Part shown: positions 25,987 through 34,060 of the stretch, one piece after another
Position numbering within the stretch: the stretch's first letter is position 1
Layout of the letters: the number at the start of each line of letters is the position of its first letter
From: a bacterium
GTDB taxonomy: Bacteria; Desulfobacterota; JAPLJL01
Direction: 5' to 3'
Assembly: GCA_028713675.1 (NCBI GenBank)
Contig: JAQTNV010000030.1
Location: 1-43,343, forward strand
DNA length: 43,343 nucleotides
Position numbers and translations under genes: made by a program
The notes under the pieces: model-generated
What the model was told of the DNA's origin: nothing
The model's database searches: none
What the model saw: the letters and a program-made list of their open reading frames with translations, nothing else

Positions 25987-26014
25987 CTGATCAGTCCTGT
26001 CCAAATCCTGATGA
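25987..26014. promoter_or_regulatory. Shared enhancer-like element, site A
   Basis: CTGATCAG at 25987-25994 runs into CAGTCCTG (25992-25999) and a TGATGA at 26009. CAGTCCTG starts 101 bp upstream of the -24 element. Site B at 42048-42087 has the same words at 102 bp. The flanking 26003-26035 is repeat-like (GATGACT units), so part of the similarity could be spacer drift. Confidence 0.5.
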
Positions 26015-26162
26015 CTGATGACTGATTACTGATCGCGGATAGCGCACGGCTAATGGCCTGTGGTATACAAAATAGGACGAATTCTGAGTGGCATGCAAAA
26101 TTGTCTTTTCGCTGAATGCTGACAGCTGAATGCCGGCAGCTTATAAGAAAGGAGTCTTTGAA

Positions 26163-27029
26163 ATGACGGAAAACCTTAATGCCTGGGAAAGCTGGAAAGA
26201 CTGGGAGACGATCAAGCTCGAAAAAAATCAGGCTTACCCTGAGATCGGTTTGCTTACCCTGAACCGCCCGGACCGCCTGAACTCGGTCAACAGCACCATG
26301 ATGAGCGAGATCCATGACTGCCTCGGATTACTGAATCATGCCTTCGACTGCCGGGTGCTGGTCATCCGCGGGTCCGGCCGGATGTTCTGCGCCGGGATCG
26401 ACCTCTCCCAGGGCTTCGGCGGGGAACCGAAATACGACTGGGAAAATTTCCCCGACAAGGTCAAGGCCCTCTGGCAGATGCAGCACGAGGTCAGCTCGAT
26501 CATCCCCGGCCTCCGCCGGATCCCCCAGCCGGTGATCAGCGCGATTCACGGGGCCGCGGTTGGCGACGGCTTTGCCATCGCCAACGCTAGCGACATTGTG
26601 GTGGCCTCCCGGGGAACCCGTTTCATCAACGCCTTTATAAAAATCGGCCTCTCCGGAGCCGACTGCGGTTCCTCTTATTTTCTGCCCCGTCACCTTGGCC
26701 TGCACCGGGCCGCCGAGCTGATGTATTCAGGACGGGACTTCCTGGCCGAGGAAGCTCTCAGCTGGGGGTATATAAATTTCCTGGTGGAAAAACCCGAGGA
26801 GGTCGTCCCCCGGGCCGTCGAATTCGCCTCCGAATACATGCTGACCAAGAGCCCCCTCGGGCTCCGGTTCACCAAGGAGGCCCTGAACTTCAACGTGGAC
26901 GCGCCGAGCCTGGAGACCGCCGTCAAATTCGAAGACCGGAACCAGACCCTGGCCGCCCAGACCCAAGACGCCATGGAAGGCATCGTCTCCTTCTTCGAAA
27001 AACGCCGTCCGAAGTACGGGAGCAGATAG
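26163..27029 (+). CDS. Enoyl-CoA hydratase/isomerase family protein (crotonase)
   Basis: A 288-residue crotonase-fold protein acting on acyl-CoA thioesters. The oxyanion-hole segments are FCAGIDLSQGF and IHGAAVGDGFAIANASD. The region that usually carries the second catalytic Glu reads KIGLSGADCGSSYFLPR, with Asp instead, so hydratase activity is uncertain; isomerase or another crotonase reaction is possible. Start ATG 26163 has GGAG in front; an ATG 33 bp upstream lacks one. It is divergent from the nitrogen operon and followed, after a repeat-filled 500 bp gap, by two other plus-strand metabolic genes. Confidence 0.88.
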   Translation: MTENLNAWESWKDWETIKLEKNQAYPEIGLLTLNRPDRLNSVNSTMMSEIHDCLGLLNHAFDCRVLVIRGSGRMFCAGIDLSQGFGGEPKYDWENFPDKVKALWQMQHEVSSIIPGLRRIPQPVISAIHGAAVGDGFAIANASDIVVASRGTRFINAFIKIGLSGADCGSSYFLPRHLGLHRAAELMYSGRDFLAEEALSWGYINFLVEKPEEVVPRAVEFASEYMLTKSPLGLRFTKEALNFNVDAPSLETAVKFEDRNQTLAAQTQDAMEGIVSFFEKRRPKYGSR

Positions 27030-27147
27030 GAAATCGGAGATCGGAGATGGGAGATGGGGAAAATCCGTGAGGCGTGAGGGGTAAGGCGTTCAAAGAGTCC
27101 ATAGTGTCCATTGGGTCTATTGGGTTTATTTTGTTTTTTAGAAACCC
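27030..27147. repeat. Spacer of degenerate word repeats
   Basis: After the crotonase stop come drifting repeats (GGAGATCGGAGATGGGAGATG-type, GGCGTGAGGGGTAAGGCG-type and GTCCATTGGGTCTATTGGG-type words). No gene or terminator is visible. Confidence 0.5.
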
Positions 27148-27314
27148 GGGGGGGAGGTTCTCGCGACAGGCACTACGGGTATACCAGGATTCGATGAACT
27201 CGACGATAAAGTATTGATCGATACCGGCTAGACCCTGCGGGTCAGCCGCCCATGATAACGGTACTGCATCAATTAGTGCACGGAGCGAAACCTCCCCCCC
27301 CAAAAAGAAAAAAA
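27148..27314 (+). repeat. Structured dispersed repeat, copy 1
   Basis: An element closed by GGGGGGGAGGTT (27148-27159) and AACCTCCCCCCC (27289-27300) and followed by an A-rich run. It contains the hairpin GGCTAGACCC-TGC-GGGTCAGCC (27226-27247). An inverted copy lies at 32299-32506 with about 115 bp of clear similarity at this 3' side. The closing helices differ by a compensatory change. No ORF is inside it. Confidence 0.75.
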
Positions 27315-27453
27315 GGCTGCAGATAGGGAGAGATTCTTCGTCGCCGGAGGAGGGCTCGCAAAGACATCTTCACAGAACAAAGCATCAGCCCGTCGATTAC
27401 ACTCAGGACAAGCAAACTGATGCACTCCAAAATAAATGATTTTCTGATTGGCA

Positions 27454-27481
27454 TTGACTGCTTTTTGGAATAGAATAATTA
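27454..27481 (+). promoter_or_regulatory. Possible sigma-70 promoter of the SCP2-like gene
   Basis: TTGACT (27454-27459) and TAATTA (27476-27481) are separated by 16 bp, about 50 bp upstream of the ATG at 27531. Moderate match. Confidence 0.4.
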
Positions 27482-27530
27482 CTCAAATCAAAAACCGGCG
27501 GGTCTTATCCAAAACCATGAGGGTAGAATC

Positions 27531-28061
27531 ATGACCGCGCAGAAATCTCCCATTTCTTATCAAGTGAAGAAGACCGTCGTGGAAACCTCCCTGTTGGCCC
27601 TGGCGGCCGCCTTCGAGATCGTCTCCAGACACGCTCCCGAAATGAAGGCGGAACTGGCCGACTGGGAGGATGGCCGCATTTTTTCCCTGGGTGTCCTCCC
27701 GAACGGTCCGGCCATCTCCCTCCAGAAAAAAGGGAGCGAGATTCACTACCTGGGCAAGGGCTACCATAACCCCAAGCTCAAGATCCTTTTCAAGAACCTG
27801 GACGCCGCCATCCTGCCCTTCACCGGACAGATCGGATCCCACATCGCTTTCGTCCAGCGCCGCGCCATTCTTCACGGCAATGTCGGCGAGGCCATGCAGA
27901 TCTCCCGGGCCATGGCCATCGTCCAGAGCTACCTGATGCCGGGACTGGTGTTCAGCAAGATCTTCAAACGCCCCCCGAAGCTCACCCCCGCGCAACTCTT
28001 TCTCAAGGCCCGGGTGATGGCCACGATCGGCCCCGCGATTTTCATGAAAATCTGGAAATAA
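27531..28061 (+). CDS. Hypothetical protein, possible SCP2-like lipid-binding fold
   Basis: A 176-residue soluble protein with no signal peptide. The middle (about 45-140) has the alternating pattern of SCP2 sterol-carrier domains: FSLGVLPNGPAISLQKKG, a central strand-rich part, then AFVQRRAILHGNVGEAMQIS and a hydrophobic helix. I recognise this only weakly. The C-terminus is basic (FSKIFKRPPKLTP). A ribosome site (GAGGG) and a possible promoter precede it. It lies between a crotonase and an iron alcohol dehydrogenase, consistent with a lipid or acyl-CoA role, but no function can be assigned. Confidence 0.6.
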   Translation: MTAQKSPISYQVKKTVVETSLLALAAAFEIVSRHAPEMKAELADWEDGRIFSLGVLPNGPAISLQKKGSEIHYLGKGYHNPKLKILFKNLDAAILPFTGQIGSHIAFVQRRAILHGNVGEAMQISRAMAIVQSYLMPGLVFSKIFKRPPKLTPAQLFLKARVMATIGPAIFMKIWK

Positions 28062-28085
28062 AACGTGAAAAGAGGAAATCCTGGA

Positions 28086-28127
28086 TTCCGGCTTCCCCTC
28101 GACATAGCTCGGGACAGGTCGCCGGAA
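28086..28127. repeat. REP-like inverted repeat
   Basis: TTCCGGC (28086-28092) and GCCGGAA (28121-28127) enclose CGA...TCG inner arms. No U-tract. It lies between the SCP2-like gene and the next repeat. Confidence 0.5.
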
Positions 28128-28143
28128 CGACGATTAATAAAAA

Positions 28144-28198
28144 GTAGGGGAGGGCCTGGTGCCCTCCCAATTTGGGCGGGGATGAACCCCGCCCCTAC
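28144..28198. repeat. Cruciform palindromic repeat, copy 2
   Basis: Same GTAGGGG...CCCCTAC frame and the same two internal hairpins as the 15497-15560 copy. The differences lie mainly in the linker between the hairpins and in the loops. It ends 37 bp before the iron alcohol dehydrogenase start. Confidence 0.8.
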
Positions 28199-28234
28199 GA
28201 TTTTGACAATGACGACAATAAAAGGAGGAGAAAG

Positions 28235-29407
28235 ATGATTCCCCAGTATTATGAGTTTTCTTGCCAGGTAAAAATCGTCAGCGGTTTAAAGGCTCTCCAG
28301 AACCTTCCTTACGAGATGGACCTCCTGGGCGCGCACCGGGCTCTGATTGTCACCGATCAGGGCGTGGCCGGTGCGGGCCTGATCAAGCTGGTGGAAAGCG
28401 TTTTTACCGGCTCCAACTGCGAGATCGGGGCGATCTTCGATCAGACCCCGCCGGATTCGAGCTCCAAGGTGGTCAACCAGGTGGCCAAGCTTTTCAGCAA
28501 CGAGCGGTGCGACTGCTTCGTGGCCGTGGGCGGAGGAAGCAGCATCGATACGGCGAAGTGCGCCAACATGGTGGTTACGGAAGGGACCGATGATCTCTTG
28601 AAATTCCAGGGAGCGGAAAGGCTGAAGAAACCGATGAAACCCTTCATCGCCATCCCCACCACCGCCGGGACCGGTTCGGAGGTAACCATGGTGGCGGTGA
28701 TTTATGATGACGTAAACCATCTCAAGCTCGCCTTTACCTCCATCCGGCTCTACCCCAACGTCGCCATCCTCGACCCGAAGATGACGCTGACCATGCCGCC
28801 CAAGATCACGGCCGCCACCGCCATGGATGCCCTCACCCATGCCGTCGAGGGCTACTACTGCCTGCAGAAAAACCCGGTTTCCGATGCCTTCGCCATCGGC
28901 GGGATCAAACTGATCCTGGAAAACGTGGAACAATGCATCAAAAACGGCCAGGACGAAAACGCCCGGCTGGCCCTGGCCAACGGCGCGCTCCTCGCCGGGA
29001 TCAGTTTTGCCAATTCCATGGTCGGCATCGTCCATTCCATCGCCCACGCCTGCGGCGGGGTGGCCCGGGTTCCGCACGGGTTGGCCAATTCCATCCTTCT
29101 GCCCTGGGGGATGGAGAACAATCTCGAAAAGGCCGGGGCCGTCATCGCCGAGCTCGCCCCCTACCTGGGCGCGTCGACCAAAGGATCCTCACTGGACCAA
29201 GCCAAGGCCTGCATCCAGGCAGTCCGCGACCTTCAAAAACGACTGAAAGATTTAAGCGGTTTGCCCACCACTCTGAGCGAAGCCGGGGTCAAGAAGGAAC
29301 AGTTCGAAGCCATCGCCAAGGCGGCGGTCAACGACGGCTCCGCCACTTACAATCCGGAGGACGTGACCATCGAAGTCGTGATGGGAATCCTGAACAAGGC
29401 GTTTTAA
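28235..29407 (+). CDS. Iron-containing alcohol dehydrogenase
   Basis: A 390-residue group III (Fe-dependent) NAD(P)-linked dehydrogenase. The nucleotide site reads VGGGSSIDTAK and is followed by PTTAGTGSEVT. Metal ligands are seen in MDALTHAVEGYY (Asp, His) and in GIVHSIAHACGGVARVPHG (two His). AGGAGG precedes the ATG at 28235; the longer in-frame opening from 28172 runs back into the repeat and is rejected. The substrate is not predictable: butanol, propanediol and 4-hydroxybutyrate dehydrogenases all belong here. Probably transcribed alone or with the SCP2-like gene. Confidence 0.93.
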   Translation: MIPQYYEFSCQVKIVSGLKALQNLPYEMDLLGAHRALIVTDQGVAGAGLIKLVESVFTGSNCEIGAIFDQTPPDSSSKVVNQVAKLFSNERCDCFVAVGGGSSIDTAKCANMVVTEGTDDLLKFQGAERLKKPMKPFIAIPTTAGTGSEVTMVAVIYDDVNHLKLAFTSIRLYPNVAILDPKMTLTMPPKITAATAMDALTHAVEGYYCLQKNPVSDAFAIGGIKLILENVEQCIKNGQDENARLALANGALLAGISFANSMVGIVHSIAHACGGVARVPHGLANSILLPWGMENNLEKAGAVIAELAPYLGASTKGSSLDQAKACIQAVRDLQKRLKDLSGLPTTLSEAGVKKEQFEAIAKAAVNDGSATYNPEDVTIEVVMGILNKAF

Positions 29408-29561
29408 CTGGTCGTAGGTGTCAGGCTTTAAAAACCCATGACCTATGACCCATCACCTATGACCTTATTGAAAGATTGCCACACCCCGCCGGAAGGCGGA
29501 AGGACGGAGGTCAGGATTCAGAGTTTCAGCTGAAAGCTAACTGCTGATAGCTGACGGCTGT
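29408..29561. repeat. Spacer of degenerate word repeats
   Basis: Between two convergent genes. The words ATGACCTATGACCCATCACC and CAGCTGAAAGCTAACTGCTG recur with drift. No clear terminator for either neighbour. Confidence 0.55.
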
Positions 29562-31391
29562 TTATTCCACCGTCACGCTCTTGGCCAGATTGCGGGGCTG
29601 GTCCACGTCCGTCCCCCGGATGACCGCGATGTGATAGGCCAGAAGCTGGAGGGGAATGATATTCAGCAGCGGCTGCAGTTCCTCCAGTGTGCGGGGAACC
29701 GTGATGGTTTCTTCGGCCCGTCCGGCCACCTCCTGGTCCCCCTCATTGACGAGAGCGATGATCCGTCCGCCCCGGGCCCGGGCTTCCTCAATATTGCCTC
29801 GGATTTTGTCTCGTCCCTCTCCGTGAGTAACCAGGGTAAGCACCGGCATCTCCCGGTCGATCAGGGCGATGGGGCCGTGCTTCATTTCCCCGGCGGGGTA
29901 GCCTTCGGCGTGGATGTAGGAAATTTCCTTCAGTTTCAGCGCCCCTTCCAGGGCCAGGGGATAATTGATCCCGCGCCCGAGATAAAGAAAGTTCCGGAAA
30001 CCGAAATATTTTTGGGCGATAGCCTGGATCTGGGAATCGAGATCGAGGCAATTCTTCATCAGGTGGGGGATCCTTAAAAGTTCCTGGAGCTTGGCGTTGA
30101 TCTCGGCCGGGGGGAGCAGGCTCCGGTCCCGGGCGAAGGCCAGGGCCACCAGGTAGAGCGCGACGATCTGGGTGGAAAAGGCCTTGGTCGAGGCGACCCC
30201 GATCTCGGGCCCGGCGTGAGTATAAAAAGTATAATCCGCCTGCCGGGTGATCGAGCTCCCCAGCACGTTGCAGATCGCCAGGGTGGCGCAACCCTTGGCC
30301 TTTCCTTCTTTCAGGGCCAGGATGGTATCGGCGGTTTCCCCCGATTGAGAGATCAGGATCATCAGGGTTTCGGGGCCGATGACGGGATCGCGGTGGCGGA
30401 ATTCCGAGGCCAGCTCCACTTCGGAGGGCAGGCGGCAGAAACGCTCGAAGTAAAACCTCCCGACCAGGCCGGCGTGATAGCTTGTGCCGCAGGCGACCAG
30501 GAAAACCCGCTTGATCGCGCGGAGGGTTTCGCGCCGGTCATCCAGCCCTTCCAGGAAAATCTCCCCGCGTTCCGCGGAAATCCGGCCCCGGAGGGTGTCC
30601 CCCACCGCCCGGGGTTGTTCGAAAATCTCCTTGAGCATGAAATGCTTATAGCCGCCTTTTTCCGCCTGGGTAGGGTCCCAGGAAATCGTGTGGATCGGGC
30701 GGGACGGGGACGCGCCGGACTGGGTTTCGATCTTAATCTGGCTCCGGGTCATCTGAACGAGGTCGCCATCCTCCAGGAAAATCACCTGCCGGGTGTAGGG
30801 AAGAATCGCGGGGGCGTCCGAGGCGACAAACATCTCCCCGTTCCCGAGACCTAGAATCAGGGGACTCTGGTTCCGGGCCGCCAGCAGAATATCCGGATGC
30901 GACTCGATCAGGACCGCGAGGGCATACGAGCCTTCCACTTTGGCCAGGGCTTTCCGGAGGGCTTCCAGGGGCTTCAGGCCGGCCTGGAGATTCTCCGCGA
31001 TCAGGTGGGAAAGGATCTCGGTATCGGTCTCGGAGCTGAAGTGGTGGCCGCGGGCCTTCAACTCGCTCTTCAGGGTCAGGTAATTCTCGATGATCCCGTT
31101 GTGGACCACCGCCACCCCCTCATACTTGTGGGGATGGGCATTCTCCTCACTCGGGCGCCCGTGGGTAGCCCAGCGGGTATGGCCGATGCCCAGCGTGCCG
31201 GAAACATGATTGCACTCCACCAGGCTGGTCAGGCTCGAGATCTTCCCGGGGCAGCGCCGGACCTCGATACCCGACTTATTCAGAACGGCAATGCCGGCCG
31301 AGTCATAGCCCCGGTATTCGAGCCTTTTCAGTCCTTCCAGGAGAATCTGGGAAACTTCCTTTTCCCCGATGTAACCGACAATCCCGCACAT
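29562..31391 (-). CDS. glmS: Glutamine-fructose-6-phosphate aminotransferase (isomerizing)
   Basis: A 609-residue enzyme that makes glucosamine-6-phosphate, the entry to peptidoglycan and LPS amino sugars. The class II glutaminase domain begins MCGIVGYIG with nucleophile Cys2 and shows RWATHGRPSEENAHPH and VHNGIIENY. Two SIS domains follow at about 285-420 and 460-600 (ACGTSYHAG, SQSGETADT). It ends LAKSVTVE as usual for the family. GGAG is 11 nt before ATG. Only 96 bp separate it from a divergent gene, so no glmS ribozyme is present. Confidence 0.97.
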   Translation of the reverse strand: MCGIVGYIGEKEVSQILLEGLKRLEYRGYDSAGIAVLNKSGIEVRRCPGKISSLTSLVECNHVSGTLGIGHTRWATHGRPSEENAHPHKYEGVAVVHNGIIENYLTLKSELKARGHHFSSETDTEILSHLIAENLQAGLKPLEALRKALAKVEGSYALAVLIESHPDILLAARNQSPLILGLGNGEMFVASDAPAILPYTRQVIFLEDGDLVQMTRSQIKIETQSGASPSRPIHTISWDPTQAEKGGYKHFMLKEIFEQPRAVGDTLRGRISAERGEIFLEGLDDRRETLRAIKRVFLVACGTSYHAGLVGRFYFERFCRLPSEVELASEFRHRDPVIGPETLMILISQSGETADTILALKEGKAKGCATLAICNVLGSSITRQADYTFYTHAGPEIGVASTKAFSTQIVALYLVALAFARDRSLLPPAEINAKLQELLRIPHLMKNCLDLDSQIQAIAQKYFGFRNFLYLGRGINYPLALEGALKLKEISYIHAEGYPAGEMKHGPIALIDREMPVLTLVTHGEGRDKIRGNIEEARARGGRIIALVNEGDQEVAGRAEETITVPRTLEELQPLLNIIPLQLLAYHIAVIRGTDVDQPRNLAKSVTVE

Positions 31392-31472
31392 GAGTTTTTT
31401 TCTCCACCTTCCCCCACCAAGCAGCCGTAATTATAAGCGATTTTTAAAGCGGGGGGTTAGAGCACAAAATAT

Positions 31473-31481
31473 TGTTATAAT
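31473..31481 (+). promoter_or_regulatory. Extended -10 promoter for a probably leaderless gene
   Basis: TGTTATAAT is a perfect extended -10. Its last base lies 7 nt before the ATG at 31488, so the start codon would coincide with +1. No -35 (GGGGTT) and no ribosome site are visible. Confidence 0.5.
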
Positions 31482-31487
31482 TACTAA

Positions 31488-32231
31488 ATGTTTAGACAGA
31501 TCCGCTGGCAGATAATTCTCGGGGTGGGATTGACTGTCGCCTCGGTCCTGCTTTACCTGGCCCAGATCGAAATCTTCCACGATGCTCACGATACTTTCTT
31601 TTACCTCTTCCAGGACCTGGCCTTTTTCCCTCTCCAGGTCCTCCTGGCTACCCTGGTTCTGAACGAAATCCTCGCGGCCAGGGAAAAAATCGGCAAAATG
31701 AAAAAAATCTACATGATCATCGGCATCTTCTTCAGCGAAACCGGGACCGAGCTCTTGAGGGAACTGACCGGTTTCGACCAGGAATGCCTCCGTATCCGGG
31801 ATCACCTGCTGGTCAAGGAACACTGGACCAAAGCGGATTTCACCCTGGCGGGGAAAAAGGTCCAGCACCACAATTGCAAGATCGAGTGTCCGAAGCAGGA
31901 TTTTCTGATGATCAAGAATCTCCTCGCCGGCAAGCGGGAAACCATTCTGGGTCTCCTCCAGACCCCGTACCTCCTGGAGCATGAGACCTTCACCGATCTT
32001 CTCCTCGCCGTTTCTCACCTGAACGAGGAGCTTTCCTTCCGGACCGACCTGGACCGGCTCTCGGAAAAGGACTGCCAGCACCTCTTTGGAGACATCCGGC
32101 GGGCTTATGTTTTGCTGATCACCGAATGGCTGGCTTACCTGAAACACCTGAAGGAAAACTATCCCTACCTTTACTCCCTCGCCCTCCGGACGAATCCCTT
32201 TGATCCCAACGCGACGCCGGAAATCAAATAG
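31488..32231 (+). CDS. Conserved-looking membrane protein of unknown function
   Basis: A 247-residue protein. Two hydrophobic segments (about 9-27 and 43-62, ending in LATLVLNEILAAREKIGK) anchor it, followed by a cytosolic helical domain rich in Leu, Glu and Lys. Three His/Cys clusters lie in the middle (KKVQHHNCKIECPKQD near 125-140), which could bind a metal, although this is only a sequence impression. There is no ribosome site at ATG 31488; the promoter position suggests leaderless translation. It is divergent from glmS. I do not recognise a named family. Confidence 0.75.
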   Translation: MFRQIRWQIILGVGLTVASVLLYLAQIEIFHDAHDTFFYLFQDLAFFPLQVLLATLVLNEILAAREKIGKMKKIYMIIGIFFSETGTELLRELTGFDQECLRIRDHLLVKEHWTKADFTLAGKKVQHHNCKIECPKQDFLMIKNLLAGKRETILGLLQTPYLLEHETFTDLLLAVSHLNEELSFRTDLDRLSEKDCQHLFGDIRRAYVLLITEWLAYLKHLKENYPYLYSLALRTNPFDPNATPEIK

Positions 32232-32298
32232 CCGACAAACTGCACTGCAAAATATTCATACTCCTTCGTCGACTAACCTTTTTGGCCGACTTGAAGCA

Positions 32299-32506
32299 TT
32301 TTTTTCTTTTTGGGGGGAAGGTTTCGCTCCGTGTACAATAGGTTCCTACCGCTATCCAGCAGGCTGACCCGCAGGGTCTAGCCGGCATCGATAGATACTT
32401 TATTATTCGGTTTATCTCGGCCTGATTTCCTAAGAGTACTCGTCGCGCCCCTCTGGGGTTCTCGTCCTGATGACCCCCTCGGGGTCGAAGGAAGAACCTT
32501 CCCCCC
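32299..32506 (-). repeat. Structured dispersed repeat, copy 2 (inverted)
   Basis: Read on the minus strand it starts GGGGGGAAGGTT (32506-32495), ends AACCTTCCCCCC (32323-32312) and runs into an A-rich tail. It contains the same GGCTAGACCC-TGC-GGGTCAGCC hairpin (32362-32383). Compared with copy 1 it has an extra segment with two GC hairpins (GACCCC/GGGGTC and CCCC/GGGG) near the 5' side. Confidence 0.75.
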
Positions 32507-32588
32507 GGTGCTCCGGTAAAACCCAATAACCCGGCAAACTAAGAAGGCTATGCGCTATGAACCTACAATTAACCTCCGAGGCTCGCGG

Positions 32589-32616
32589 AAAAATAAAAAC
32601 CGGGCGGAACGCCCGG
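32589..32616 (-). terminator. Rho-independent terminator of the glmM operon
   Basis: On the minus strand CCGGGCG-TTC-CGCCCGG is followed by TTTTTATTTTT. It lies about 70 bp past the glmM stop. Confidence 0.85.
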
Positions 32617-32659
32617 CTTATTTGCTGCTTACTGCTTACTTCCTAATGCATACTGGCAA

Positions 32660-32677
32660 CGCAGGCTCAAGCCTGCG
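32660..32677. repeat. Short perfect hairpin, REP-like
   Basis: CGCAGGCT-CA-AGCCTGCG lies between the glmM stop and its terminator. Flanking bases (GTAGC...) recall widespread intergenic palindromes. A degenerate TGCTTACTGCTTAC stretch lies next to it. Confidence 0.5.
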
Positions 32678-32684
32678 GCTACTT

Positions 32685-34058
32685 CTAGACCCCGATTTCT
32701 TTGCGGATAACGGCGGCGATTTCCTCGGCCTGCGCCCGGATCCGGGTCTCTTCCTCCCCCTCGATCATGACCCGGGCCTTGGGCTCGGTGCCGGAATAGC
32801 GGACCAGGACGCGGCCGCTCTCCCCGAGTTCCCGGGAAATTTTATCGATCGCCTGGGTAACCTTGGGCAGCTTGGCTAAATCCACTTTTTCCTTGACTTC
32901 GATATTCAAAAGCACCTGCGGCAGCCGCTTGAAATCGGCCAGAAGCTCGGAGAGGGGCTTCCCGGTTTTCTGCACCAGGGCCAGGACCTGGAGGGCGGTG
33001 ATCATCCCGTCACCGGTGGTGGAATGGTCCAGGAAGGCGATGTGGCCGGACTGTTCTCCGCCCAGGTTGTAGCCCCCGCGGATCATTTCCTCCACCACGT
33101 ACCGGTCTCCGACGTTGGTGCGGACGACTTTTCCCCCATAAGGCTTAAGAGCAAGATCCAAGCCCTGATTGCTCATCACCGTGGCGACCAAGGTCTGTTT
33201 CTGGAGCTTTCCTTCCTGGAGCAGATCCCGGGCCAAGGCGGCCATGACTTCGTCCCCGTCATGGATCCGGCCCTTCTCGTCGGCCAGGATGCACCGGTCG
33301 CCGTCACCGTCCAGGGCCACCCCCACCTGGGCTCCTTTGAGCACCACCTGCCGGCTCATCGCCTCGGGGTGAATGGAGCCGCAATTCAGGTTGATATTCT
33401 CCCCGTTGGGCTCCACCCCGATTGCGAAAACCTCGGCCCCCAGTTCCTCCAGGACCGCCGGGGCCACCTGGTAGGCGGCCCCGTGGGCGCAGTCCACCAC
33501 CACCCGCAAACCCTCCAGGGTGAGATTCCGGGGAAATGTCTGTTTGAGGTAGACGATATAGCGGCCTTCGGCATCCTCAATGCGCAGGGCCCGGCCCACC
33601 TCCGCGCCCCGGGGAAGCAGACCGTCTAATTTTTTGGAAGCGATGAGTTCCTCGATCCTGGCCTCCATTTCATCAGGAAGCTTGAACCCGCTGCCCGAGA
33701 AGATCTTGATCCCGTTGTCTTCGAAAAGATTGTGGGAGGCGGAAATCACCACCCCGGCATCCGCCCGCATCCCGGAAGTGAGGTAGGCGATCCCGGGCGT
33801 GGGCAGGGGACCCACGAGCAGGACGTTGCCCCCCATGGAACAGATCCCGGAAGCGAGGGCCGTCTCCAGCATGTACCCGGAAACCCGGGTATCTTTCCCC
33901 ACGAGGATCTTGGGGCGGTGGGACTTGTTGGCCCGGTGGCTGCTCTCCTTGAAAACCGCGACGATGGCCCGGCCCAGCCGGACCAGGGTTTCCCCGGTCA
34001 AAGGCTCGGTATTGGCCCTTCCCCGCATTCCGTCGGTTCCAAAAAGCTTGCGCTTCAT
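32685..34058 (-). CDS. glmM: Phosphoglucosamine mutase
   Basis: A 457-residue alpha-D-phosphohexomutase converting glucosamine-6-phosphate to glucosamine-1-phosphate. It opens with [13 protein letters not shown]. The phosphoserine is Ser108 in [12 protein letters not shown], the metal loop is DGDGDRCI, the sugar-binding loop [10 protein letters not shown], and the phosphate-binding loop [15 protein letters not shown] has AAGGAAG upstream and starts 2 nt after the stop of the beta-helix acyltransferase gene, so the two are coupled. It acts between GlmS and the acetyl/uridyl-transfer step. Confidence 0.97.
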   Translation of the reverse strand: MKRKLFGTDGMRGRANTEPLTGETLVRLGRAIVAVFKESSHRANKSHRPKILVGKDTRVSGYMLETALASGICSMGGNVLLVGPLPTPGIAYLTSGMRADAGVVISASHNLFEDNGIKIFSGSGFKLPDEMEARIEELIASKKLDGLLPRGAEVGRALRIEDAEGRYIVYLKQTFPRNLTLEGLRVVVDCAHGAAYQVAPAVLEELGAEVFAIGVEPNGENINLNCGSIHPEAMSRQVVLKGAQVGVALDGDGDRCILADEKGRIHDGDEVMAALARDLLQEGKLQKQTLVATVMSNQGLDLALKPYGGKVVRTNVGDRYVVEEMIRGGYNLGGEQSGHIAFLDHSTTGDGMITALQVLALVQKTGKPLSELLADFKRLPQVLLNIEVKEKVDLAKLPKVTQAIDKISRELGESGRVLVRYSGTEPKARVMIEGEEETRIRAQAEEIAAVIRKEIGV

Positions 34059-34060
34059 TA

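Noticed and set aside
26093-26112. Sigma-54-like TGGCATGCAAAATTGTC on the plus strand before the crotonase gene
   Set aside because: The spacing between the GG and the second element is one base too long and the -12 GC is missing (GT).
28172-28234. Upstream extension of the iron alcohol dehydrogenase
   Set aside because: The extra 21 residues are translated repeat sequence, and AGGAGG sits directly before the ATG at 28235.
31392-31487. glmS ribozyme
   Set aside because: Only 96 bp lie between glmS and a divergent gene, without the ribozyme core or enough length.
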